59,371 nt of DNA, taken from the NCBI GenBank assembly GCA_045577495.1, contig JAZNIK010000005.1, forward strand, positions 1 through 59,371, written 5' to 3'. The stretch is from UMGS1279 sp045577495 (lineage in GTDB: Bacteria > Bacillota > Clostridia > Oscillospirales > Acutalibacteraceae). The notes below the pieces were generated by a model, which was not told the DNA's origin, did no database searches, and saw nothing but the letters and a program-made list of their open reading frames with translations. Positions 52,593 through 59,371 of the stretch are shown piece after piece; positions within the stretch are counted from its first letter, which is position 1; each line of letters begins with the position of its first letter. The translations under genes were made by a program, and so were the position numbers.

Positions 52593-54038
52593 ATGAAAGA
52601 AAATCTTACAATGCTTTTGGATCTGTATGAACTTACAATGGCAAACGGTATTTACTATTCAGAGGATAGGGATACTATATGCTATTTTGATATGTTCTTT
52701 CGCAGGGTACCCGATGACGGTGGCTTTGCGATTATGGCGGGGCTTAGCCAACTTATTGAGTATTTTGAGAATCTTAAATTCACAAAAGAGGATATTGAAT
52801 ATTTAGAGTCTTTGAATCTTTTTGGCAAAGAGTTTTTGGAGTATCTTTCAACCTTTAAATTCGAGTGTGATGTATGGGCAATACCCGAGGGCACACCTAT
52901 TTTTCCAAAAGAGCCTATTGTAACGGTTAGAGGTCCCGCAATTCAGGCGTTTTTGGTTGAAACAATGGTGCTTCTTACCGTAAACCATCAATCGCTTATA
53001 GCAACAAAGGCAAACCGAATTGTAAGGGCGGCAGAGGGTCGCGCAGTTTTGGAGTTTGGCGCAAGAAGAGCACATGGTTATGATGCCGCGGTTTATGGCG
53101 CACGCGCCGCTATAATTGGCGGTTGTGTTGGAACCTCTTGTGTTAAATCTGCAAAGGATTTTGGGGTTAGACCATCAGGCACAATGGCTCATAGTTGGGT
53201 TCAAATGTATAAAAGTGAGTATGAAGCATTTAAAATATATGCCGAGCAATACCCCGATAGCTGTATGCTTTTGGTGGATACCTATAATGTTTTAAAATCA
53301 GGTATACCAAATGCAATCAGAGTTTTTAACGAGGTTGTTGTTCCTAAGGGATATCGTCCGCTAGGTGTTAGAATTGATAGCGGTGATATAACTTATCTTA
53401 CCAAAAGGGTTCGCAAAATGTTGGATGATGCAGGTTTCCCCGATTGTAAAATTTGCGTATCTAACTCTTTAGATGAATATCTTATCAGAGATATGTTGAT
53501 ACAGGGCGCTGCAGTTGATAGCTTTGGCGTTGGCGAACGACTTATAACTGCATCCTCGGAGGCGGTTTTCGGCGGAGTTTATAAGCTTGTGGCAACACAG
53601 AATAAAGAGGGCAATATAGTTCCCAAAATCAAAATTAGCGAAAATACCGCAAAAATCACAATCCCATCCTTTAAAAAGGTATGGCGCCTTTTTGATAATG
53701 AAACAGGTAAGGCTATTGCCGATGTTATAACCCTGCATCACGAGGTTATTGATGATACAAAGCCGCATGAGATTTTTGACCCTGTTCACACCTGGAAAAG
53801 AAAAACCATTAAAAACTTTACAGCAAAGCCCTTAGCGGTACGCATTTTTGATAAGGGCGTTTGCTTATATGATTCGCCAACCGTTGCCGAATCGGCAGAG
53901 TATTGCAAAAAACAGGTTGAAACCCTGTGGGATGAGGTAAAACGTTTTGAAAAACCGCATACCTACTATGTGGATTTATCTCAAAATCTTTGGGAAGAGA
54001 GAGCGGCATTGCTCTCTAAACATTCCTTTAAAAGCTAA
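52593..54038 (+). CDS. pncB: Nicotinate phosphoribosyltransferase
   Basis: The protein has 481 aa from ATG 52593 (AGGGATG 4-8 nt upstream; the ATG at 52584 is inside that site). Makes nicotinate mononucleotide from nicotinate and PRPP in NAD salvage. LDLYELTMANGIYY, FRRVPDDGGFAIMAGL, EFGARRAHGYDAA, GTMAHSWVQMY (catalytic His) and RIDSGDITYL (phosphate/ribose site). Confidence 0.94.
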   Translation: MKENLTMLLDLYELTMANGIYYSEDRDTICYFDMFFRRVPDDGGFAIMAGLSQLIEYFENLKFTKEDIEYLESLNLFGKEFLEYLSTFKFECDVWAIPEGTPIFPKEPIVTVRGPAIQAFLVETMVLLTVNHQSLIATKANRIVRAAEGRAVLEFGARRAHGYDAAVYGARAAIIGGCVGTSCVKSAKDFGVRPSGTMAHSWVQMYKSEYEAFKIYAEQYPDSCMLLVDTYNVLKSGIPNAIRVFNEVVVPKGYRPLGVRIDSGDITYLTKRVRKMLDDAGFPDCKICVSNSLDEYLIRDMLIQGAAVDSFGVGERLITASSEAVFGGVYKLVATQNKEGNIVPKIKISENTAKITIPSFKKVWRLFDNETGKAIADVITLHHEVIDDTKPHEIFDPVHTWKRKTIKNFTAKPLAVRIFDKGVCLYDSPTVAESAEYCKKQVETLWDEVKRFEKPHTYYVDLSQNLWEERAALLSKHSFKS

Positions 54039-54072
54039 AATTATAATAAAATAAAGAACAGGAAGTGAAATT

Positions 54073-54627
54073 ATGCCAAAGGTAGGCTTTCGTACAAGCG
54101 TTTTTGGGTTTCATAAGGGCGATGTTATCGAGTATCTGAATGAAACTCATAAAGAATATGCATCAAAAGAACAGGAAAGCTTAAAGCAAATTTCAGACCT
54201 TAAGGACAAGCTTGGAGTGGCTCAAAAATCGGCAGAGGAACTAAATGAACGCTTAGCAGAAATGGAAAAAGAGGTTTCGTATTATCGCGATAAAGAAGCC
54301 GAGATAGAAAAAATGAGCGTTAGCATTGGCACTATGTATCTGGTTGCTAAGCAAAACTCGGATGAAATGATTGCGGCAGCAGAAAAATATGCGGCAGAGG
54401 TTACGGAATATTCGCAGCGCCAATTAGATGCCACAAACAAAGCAAGCGAGCAACTTTTGGAACTTAAAAACGGTGTTTCACAGTCGGCTGAAAAATTTGC
54501 TACCGACCTTGCTACGCTAACAGATGCTCTTAACGATTCGCGTGAGAGATTAGAGAGTCAAATTAAATATCTAGAGGCTGAGTCATCTGATATAATCATT
54601 GAGGGCGGAGCGCAAGAGAATGAGTGA
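54073..54627 (+). CDS. DivIVA-like coiled-coil protein
   Basis: The protein has 184 aa. The N-terminus (FRTSVFGFHKGDVIEYLNET) resembles the DivIVA membrane-binding opening; residues ~30-80 and ~125-175 are coiled coils, with an alanine-rich helix between. Probably cytoplasmic, membrane-curvature-associated and scaffold-like. Not a recognised named family. Overlaps the next gene by 8 nt. Confidence 0.65.
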   Translation: MPKVGFRTSVFGFHKGDVIEYLNETHKEYASKEQESLKQISDLKDKLGVAQKSAEELNERLAEMEKEVSYYRDKEAEIEKMSVSIGTMYLVAKQNSDEMIAAAEKYAAEVTEYSQRQLDATNKASEQLLELKNGVSQSAEKFATDLATLTDALNDSRERLESQIKYLEAESSDIIIEGGAQENE

Positions 54628-55147
54628 GTTTTGTGTAAACACTTCACAGCTTAAGGGAAAATTGCAAGACTTTAAATGTGGCGATAAATTGCTTTTATCA
54701 GGCAGGGTCTATACGGCAAGGGATGCCGCTCACGCCAGAATAGTTGAACTAATTGAAAATGATAAAAAATTACCGTTTGTTTTAAAAAATGCGGTTATCT
54801 ATTATGCGGGACCTACCGAAACCCCAAAAGGCTTGGCAATAGGCAGTTGCGGACCAACCACTTCCTCTAGAATGGATAGCTTTGCGCCTAAACTTTTGGA
54901 TAGAGGGCTTTGCGCTATGATTGGCAAGGGTGTCAGAAATAAAGAAGTTGTTGACTCAATAGTTAAAAATAAAGCCATATATTTATGCGCCATCGGTGGA
55001 GCAGGGGCTTTGGCGGCAAAATGCATCACAGAAAGTGAGGTTATCGCTTTTGATGACCTTGGACCCGAAAGCATAAAAAGGCTAGAATTTAAGGACTTTC
55101 CGCTTATTGTTGGTTGCGACTGTAATGGGAATTCAATTTTTAAATAA
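54620..55147 (+). CDS. Class I fumarase / tartrate dehydratase beta-type subunit (orphan)
   Basis: The protein has 175 aa from ATG 54620 (GGCGGAG upstream). The beta-domain signature is intact: LLLSGRVYTARDAAHARI, YYAGPTETPKGLAIGSCGPT, TSSRMD, MIGKGVRNKEV, IGGAGALAAKCITES. This domain normally works with an alpha subunit carrying a 4Fe-4S cluster, encoded next door; here the neighbour is a coiled-coil protein and no alpha gene is in the window. Either alpha is elsewhere or the beta domain has another role. Confidence 0.88.
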   Translation: MSEFCVNTSQLKGKLQDFKCGDKLLLSGRVYTARDAAHARIVELIENDKKLPFVLKNAVIYYAGPTETPKGLAIGSCGPTTSSRMDSFAPKLLDRGLCAMIGKGVRNKEVVDSIVKNKAIYLCAIGGAGALAAKCITESEVIAFDDLGPESIKRLEFKDFPLIVGCDCNGNSIFK

Positions 55148-55152
55148 CATAT

Positions 55153-55196
55153 AAGAAAAGGCCGAGACGATGGGAATGTCGTCTCGACCTTTTCTT
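55153..55196 (+). terminator. Intrinsic terminator
   Basis: AAAAGGCCGAGACGA-8-TCGTCTCGACCTTTT stem with one mismatch and a T-rich tail, ending the prephenate dehydrogenase to fumarase-beta gene run. Confidence 0.85.
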
Positions 55197-55282
55197 TTGG
55201 GAATATATAGGGAGAAAGCGAATGTTGATAGGACAGGTTAAGGCCCGTCCGTTTTTTTGTTGGCTATTTAATGCCGCCAAAC

Positions 55283-56380
55283 TTATAAACAGTATTTTGA
55301 TACAATATGTTTCATTGTTTCCCAATGGTTTTCCATATCTGCAACCAACTTAAATTGGGTGCGGCAACGAACAAGATTATGTTCGGGATACTTTGTTTTA
55401 AAATATGTATCGCCCTCAAGATAATCGGTTAAAAAGCGAATGCCACATTCAATGGTCATCATCTTTGCACCCTCGGGCATAAGCATAATCTCGCTATTTT
55501 TAAGCTGACCATCCGAGCCTGTTAAAAAGCCATCGGCAAAGGCGGTGAACATACCAATATCCAAACCAACCTTTGATAAGTCTTTTTCGTCCTCACTTGC
55601 GGTGTTTGCACCAAAACGGATTGCATCACCAAAATCAGTTACAGAAAATCCAGGCATAATAGTGTCTAAATCTATTACGCAGAGCGCTTTTCTTGTTTTA
55701 TCATCTAAAAGCGCGTTATTGCACTTAGTGTCATTATGGCTTACCCTTAAAGGTAAATCACCGTTTTTATTTGCATCTGCCAAAACACTATAAAAATCAG
55801 CGCGCTCTCTTACAAATTCAATCTCTTTTTGAACCGAGGCAACTCTGCCAACCTTATCAGCCTTGATGGCTTTTTCAAGGTTTTTGTAACGGTTCACTGT
55901 ATCGTGAAATCTGGGTAAAACTTCATAAAGAGTTTCTGCAGGAAAGTCGGTTAAGTCTTTTTGAAATTTACCAAAAGCATAGCCCGACTCATAAAAATCA
56001 GATGTGCGTTCGGGACGTTCAAGACATATAGAATTTTCGATGAATTTATACATTCTCCAACAGTTTTTATGCTTGTCTATATAATAGCAGTTGTGATTAT
56101 GTGTAGGGATTAAGGATAAAACTGTTCTTGGGTCGGACTCTTTTTCTTTTAAATGCTCGGTAACCTTTTGGATATTGTCCATAACCTCGCGAGGATTTTT
56201 AAAAACATTACGATTTACAGCTTGAATAACATATCTGGATTCGGTGCCGTCTTCCTCATCACAAATAAGGCAAAAGGTATCGTTAATGTGACCGTTACCA
56301 TAAGGAATGCAACCGCGGGGTACACCGGTAACCTCGAAATTATTTATAGCATTATTTATAAGGTCAAGACAGTTTTTCAT
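55283..56380 (-). CDS. NahK-like sugar kinase (aminoglycoside phosphotransferase fold)
   Basis: The protein has 365 aa from ATG 56380 (AGGATGGG 7 nt upstream; the seven-codon-longer start lacks a site). APH fold: RVSHNDTKCNNALLD (catalytic Asp, Brenner loop) and CVIDLDTIMPG (metal Asp), with N-terminal GNGHINDTFCL and YVIQAVNRNVF. This pattern matches N-acetylhexosamine 1-kinases (NahK/LnpB), which phosphorylate GlcNAc/GalNAc at C1. Substrate not proven. Divergent from the AraC regulator. Confidence 0.8.
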   Translation of the reverse strand: MKNCLDLINNAINNFEVTGVPRGCIPYGNGHINDTFCLICDEEDGTESRYVIQAVNRNVFKNPREVMDNIQKVTEHLKEKESDPRTVLSLIPTHNHNCYYIDKHKNCWRMYKFIENSICLERPERTSDFYESGYAFGKFQKDLTDFPAETLYEVLPRFHDTVNRYKNLEKAIKADKVGRVASVQKEIEFVRERADFYSVLADANKNGDLPLRVSHNDTKCNNALLDDKTRKALCVIDLDTIMPGFSVTDFGDAIRFGANTASEDEKDLSKVGLDIGMFTAFADGFLTGSDGQLKNSEIMLMPEGAKMMTIECGIRFLTDYLEGDTYFKTKYPEHNLVRCRTQFKLVADMENHWETMKHIVSKYCL

Positions 56381-56496
56381 AAATAAGCCCATCCTTTGCA
56401 TTATATGCTTTATATTATAAAATGCAAACTTGACTTTTTCTATAAAAAATAGTACAATTATTAGTATAAAATCGCATTTGTGTGTGTGGTGATAGT

Positions 56497-57315
56497 ATGG
56501 ATATAATATCGATTTTAAAAGATTTGCACGAGATTTCGGGCGCTCGTATGTCTATACATAGTGTTGATGGAGAGGAGCTATATGCTTATCCTTTAGAATT
56601 ATCTCCGTTTTGCAAGTATATTCAGCGTGATTACTTTGTTCGCAGAGCTTGTATTCAGTGCGACCGTTTAGCATGTGAACAGTTAAAAAACAGCAAAGAA
56701 CCGCATATTTATCAGTGTGGCTGCGGTCTGTTTGAGGGGGTAGCCCCAATCTATCATTATGGCGTTTTATCGGGCTATTTAATGATGGGTCAGATTAAGG
56801 ATGAACACAAAGAAAATGACCAACTGATTTTTAAATCAAGTCGCCATTTGTTTTCGAGTGATGATGAATATAATGAGCATTTTAATAAAATCTCAGTTTT
56901 AACATCGGGTAAGCTTTTAAGTTTTGTGCATCTTATGGGCATTGTGGCAGAGCATATGACAAACCATAATCGAATAACAACAAAGGCAGAAAGTCTACCC
57001 GAACAGATAAAAAAATTTTTAAATCAAAATTATGCAAAAGCTATAACCTTAGATGAAATCGCTATGCGATTTGATTGCTCAAAATCAACCATTATGAATG
57101 TTTTTCGTAAGAAATACGGAATAACAATAATCGCATATTTAAATCAGGTTCGTTTAGAGAGGGCAGGTAAATTGGCTTGCGATACCGACCTTTCTTTTAA
57201 GGAAATAGCGGGTGAATGCGGATTTTATGACCAAAATTATTTTTCTAAGCAATTTACAATAACATATGGTTGTTCGCCCACCGAGTTTAGAAAAAACTGT
57301 CGTAATCAGCGTTAG
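56497..57315 (+). CDS. AraC-family regulator with PocR ligand-binding domain
   Basis: The protein has 272 aa from ATG 56497. N-terminal PocR domain with Cys-rich set (RRACIQCDRLACEQL; YQCGCGLFEGVAPI), LMMGQIKDE; C-terminal double HTH (ITLDEIAMRFDCSKSTIMNV, FKEIAGECGFYDQNYFSKQF). PocR domains bind small hydrocarbon or sugar-derived ligands. Probably controls the divergent kinase gene. Confidence 0.88.
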   Translation: MDIISILKDLHEISGARMSIHSVDGEELYAYPLELSPFCKYIQRDYFVRRACIQCDRLACEQLKNSKEPHIYQCGCGLFEGVAPIYHYGVLSGYLMMGQIKDEHKENDQLIFKSSRHLFSSDDEYNEHFNKISVLTSGKLLSFVHLMGIVAEHMTNHNRITTKAESLPEQIKKFLNQNYAKAITLDEIAMRFDCSKSTIMNVFRKKYGITIIAYLNQVRLERAGKLACDTDLSFKEIAGECGFYDQNYFSKQFTITYGCSPTEFRKNCRNQR

Positions 57316-57356
57316 CAAACTTTTCGCTCCTATTCCTTATATAATATATACGCCTA

Positions 57357-57390
57357 CGCGCGCGAGGACTTTTGCCTTCGTGCGTTTTTA
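57357..57390 (+). terminator. Terminator after the AraC gene
   Basis: CGCGCGCGAGG-acttttg-CCTTCGTGCG, a partly mismatched GC stem followed by TTTTTA. Confidence 0.6.
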
Positions 57391-57448
57391 CTTTAAATTT
57401 AATTAAAAAAATAAAAACAAAAAAATTTTAAAAAAATTAAAAAAACAC

Positions 57449-57477
57449 TTGATTTTTAAAAAAATATATGTTATTAT
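57449..57477 (+). promoter_or_regulatory. Promoter of the S10 ribosomal protein operon
   Basis: TTGATT (57449-57454), 17 bp, TATTAT (57472-57477), behind a long A-rich tract (about 57400-57448) that may act as an UP-like element. Predicted start near 57484. Confidence 0.65.
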
Positions 57478-57483
57478 ACCTAG

Positions 57484-57763
57484 GTACGTTATGCGTAGTA
57501 GTATGCGTACAGATGTGCGTTGATGCGGGAGGTGGCCGACTTTAAGTCGGGAAATTTCCGCGGAGTATGTCCGATTTTAAACCGGGCGATGAAACTTAAA
57601 AGAGTGTTAAAATGGTTCTTGCGGCCCTTTTGACCGACAGCTGAAATTGCTGTCTCCCGGCATAGACTGTGACCCCAGCCTATCCGGTTTTAAAATGTGC
57701 AGGGTTGAAACACCCGGCACCGTGTAAGTTTTGCCCGCCAACAATTTAAGGAGGCGACACAAA
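57484..57763 (+). ncRNA. Structured 280-nt leader of the rpsJ operon, candidate r-protein autoregulatory RNA
   Basis: GC-rich compared with its flanks and free of a plausible ORF. Hairpins: CCGAC-tttaa-GTCGG (57536-57550), GGAAATTTCC (57549-57558), GACAGC-tgaaatt-GCTGTC (57636-57654), GTGCaGGGT-ttgaaac-ACCCgGCAC (57697-57720), and a GTACG/CGTAC pair near the 5' end. No intrinsic terminator is visible, so any control would act on translation or RNA stability. In E. coli, L4 represses this operon through its leader; a similar role here is inference. Confidence 0.5.
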
Positions 57764-58072
57764 ATGGCTAAGGAAAAAATCAGAATTCGTATCAAGGGAT
57801 ACGACCACGCTTTGGTAGACCAAGCAGCAGAAAAGATTGTTGAGACTGCAAAGCGCACAGGCGCTCGCGTATCAGGTCCCGTACCGCTGCCTACCGAGAA
57901 GGAAATCGTTACAATTCTCCGCGCTGTTCATAAGTATAAAGACAGCCGTGAGCAGTTTGAAACGAGAACTCACAAAAGGCTTATCGACATTCTCAGACCT
58001 TCAAACAAAACAGTTGAAGCTCTGACAGGTCTTGAGCTTCCCGCCGGCGTTGAGTTTGAGATTAAGCTTTAA
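57764..58072 (+). CDS. rpsJ: 30S ribosomal protein S10
   Basis: The protein has 102 aa from ATG 57764 with AAGGAGG 9 nt upstream. Complete S10 pattern: KIRIRIKGYDHALVDQAAEK, VSGPVPLPTEKEIVTILRA, QFETRTHKRLIDILRP. Also a partner of NusB in antitermination. First gene of the S10-spc operon. Confidence 0.98.
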   Translation: MAKEKIRIRIKGYDHALVDQAAEKIVETAKRTGARVSGPVPLPTEKEIVTILRAVHKYKDSREQFETRTHKRLIDILRPSNKTVEALTGLELPAGVEFEIKL

Positions 58073-58144
58073 GTTTAATAAACTCGGCCGACTGGTCAAG
58101 TTGGCAGAAATGTCAACCAATAACCAATAAGGAGGAAAAATAAA

Positions 58145-58777
58145 ATGCAAAAAGGTTTAGTAGGCAAAAAGCTTGGTATGACTCAGCTTTTTGTTGCAAA
58201 CGGAAACGTGGTTCCTGTAACCGTTATCGAAGCAGGCCCTTGCGTGGTTGTGCAGAAGAAAACAGTAGAGAACGACGGCTATGAAGCAGTACAGGTTGGT
58301 TTTGAAGACCTTAAAGCTTCTAAAGTAAACAAACCCCAGAAGGGTCACTTTGCAAAAGGTGACGTAGCTCCTAAAAAGGTGCTTCGCGAATTCCGTCTGG
58401 AAGACATCTCAGCAGTTAACGTAGGCGATATTTTAAAGGCAGACGTTTTTGCCGAGGGTGAGCGCGTAGACGTAACCGGTACAAGTAAAGGTAAGGGTTA
58501 CGCAGGCGTAATCAAGCGTTGGAACTTTGCACGTCTTAAGATGTCGCACGGTACCGGTCCTGTTGCAAGACACGGTGGTTCATTAGGCGCTTGTTCAACT
58601 CCTTCACGTGTTATGAAGGGTAAGAAAATGGCAGGTCATCTTGGTGCTGAGCGCGTAACAGTTCAAAACCTCGATGTAGTTAAGGTAGACGCTGAAAACA
58701 ACATAATCGCAGTTAAGGGTGCCATTCCTGGTCCCAAGGGCGGAATTGTTGTTCTTAAAAACAGCGTTAAAGCCTAA
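58145..58777 (+). CDS. rplC: 50S ribosomal protein L3
   Basis: The protein has 210 aa. KGLVGKKLGMTQLFVANGNV, VDVTGTSKGKGYAGVIKRWN, MSHGTGPVARHGGSLGACST, GKKMAGHLGAERVTVQNLDV. AAGGAGG precedes the ATG. Confidence 0.98.
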   Translation: MQKGLVGKKLGMTQLFVANGNVVPVTVIEAGPCVVVQKKTVENDGYEAVQVGFEDLKASKVNKPQKGHFAKGDVAPKKVLREFRLEDISAVNVGDILKADVFAEGERVDVTGTSKGKGYAGVIKRWNFARLKMSHGTGPVARHGGSLGACSTPSRVMKGKKMAGHLGAERVTVQNLDVVKVDAENNIIAVKGAIPGPKGGIVVLKNSVKA

Positions 58778-58797
58778 GGGAAGGAGTGTGCAAGAAT

Positions 58798-59371
58798 ATG
58801 CCTAGTACAGCAGTATTGGATATGACCGGCGCAAAGGTTGGAACAATTAAGCTTAAGGATTCTATTTTTGGAATCGAGCCCAACGCAGTTGTAATGCATG
58901 CAGCAGTAGTTAACTACCTTGCAAATCAGCGTCAGGGCACCCAATCCACTTTGACCCGTACAGAAGTTTCCGGCGGTGGACGTAAGCCTTGGAGACAAAA
59001 GGGCACAGGTCACGCTCGTCAGGGCTCAACAAGAGCTCCTCAGTGGAGACACGGCGGCGTAGCTTTAGGACCGAAGCCCAGAGATTATTCTTATTCATTA
59101 AATAAGAAGGTAAGACAGCTTGCTTTAAAATCTGCTTTATCTGATAAGGTTATGAATAAATCTCTTATCGTTATGAGCGAGATTAAAATGGATAGCTTTA
59201 AAACCAAAACTATGGTTGATTGCCTTAGTGCAATTGGCGCTACCGGCAAAACCTTGATTGTTTTAGACACAAATGATGCTTTTGTAATCAAGAGTGCAGC
59301 TAACATCAAGGGCGTTAAAACAGCTCAATACAATACCATCAACACTTATGACATTATCAATGCTGATAAGG
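58798..59371 (+). CDS. rplD: 50S ribosomal protein L4, 3' end beyond window
   Basis: From ATG 58798 (AAGGAG upstream), 191 codons are visible. TAVLDMTGAKVGTIKLKDSI, NYLANQRQGTQSTLTRTEVS, GGGRKPWRQKGTGHARQGST, GPKPRDYSYSLNKKVR. The open frame runs off the right edge; family length is about 205-210 aa, so only the last residues are missing. Confidence 0.97.
   Translation, partial: MPSTAVLDMTGAKVGTIKLKDSIFGIEPNAVVMHAAVVNYLANQRQGTQSTLTRTEVSGGGRKPWRQKGTGHARQGSTRAPQWRHGGVALGPKPRDYSYSLNKKVRQLALKSALSDKVMNKSLIVMSEIKMDSFKTKTMVDCLSAIGATGKTLIVLDTNDAFVIKSAANIKGVKTAQYNTINTYDIINADK

Noticed and set aside
1..59371. CRISPR array or cas genes
   Set aside because: No regularly spaced direct repeats and no Cas motifs were seen on either strand.
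1..59371. Insertion sequence or transposase
   Set aside because: No DDE, HUH or serine-recombinase protein was recognised in any long reading frame.

Overview
The window is from a low-GC, anaerobic, spore-forming Clostridia bacterium. The evidence is a complete spoIIIAA-AH operon with a SigE-type promoter, the [FeFe]-hydrogenase maturation genes hydEFG, and Firmicutes-style ribosome binding sites. Gene content such as the nucleoside ABC transporter, GlcNAc-6-P deacetylase and an N-acetylhexosamine kinase would suit a gut Oscillospirales/Ruminococcaceae-like lineage, but that placement is inference.

Region 1 (1-6283) is the right end of an integrated accessory island. It ends in a duplicated 3' half of a tRNA-Leu gene, the usual scar of integration into a tRNA. 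It carries a partial ECF-like sigma factor divergent from an XRE-family regulator, which share a twice-repeated 12-bp palindrome. It then carries a retron-like reverse transcriptase operon (structured leader RNA, long a1/a2-like inverted repeats, a 58-codon ORF, an XRE protein and the RT), and, divergent from that, an AbiGi/AbiGii-type abortive infection pair. This is a small phage-defence cluster and the most novel part of the window.

Region 2 (6285-26484) is chromosomal metabolism. It holds a glycoside hydrolase-like protein, a DUF2130 protein, a murD-peptidase-GNAT-PLP enzyme operon, a MarR-controlled heterodimeric ABC exporter, nagA, tRNA-Ser(GGA), a 59-aa hypothetical gene, citrate synthase, a Na/Pi cotransporter with PhoP-box-like repeats, a YfbR-type nucleotidase and a D-2-hydroxyacid dehydrogenase.

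Region 3 (26599-40508) runs on the plus strand. It holds two polytopic membrane proteins (Gpi18-like glycosyltransferase and YfhO), then rsmE-pth-mfd, then a BMP-type nucleoside ABC importer with its binding lipoprotein.

Region 4 (40562-44584) is the minus-strand operon for a TM1266-type regulator followed by hydE-hydG-hydF. Its leader holds an intrinsic terminator and a competing 10-bp antiterminator helix, a convincing attenuator of unknown ligand. A short mixed stretch follows (holin-like small membrane protein, SLOG protein, two small XRE proteins).

Region 5 (46365-55147) runs from spoIIIAA-AH through an Asp23 protein, prephenate dehydrogenase, nicotinate phosphoribosyltransferase and a DivIVA-like coiled-coil protein to an orphan fumarase beta-type subunit. 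Region 6 has a NahK-like kinase divergent from a PocR/AraC regulator, then the start of the S10 ribosomal protein operon (rpsJ, rplC, partial rplD) behind a long structured leader. Functions are assigned by motif recognition only; no database search was possible.
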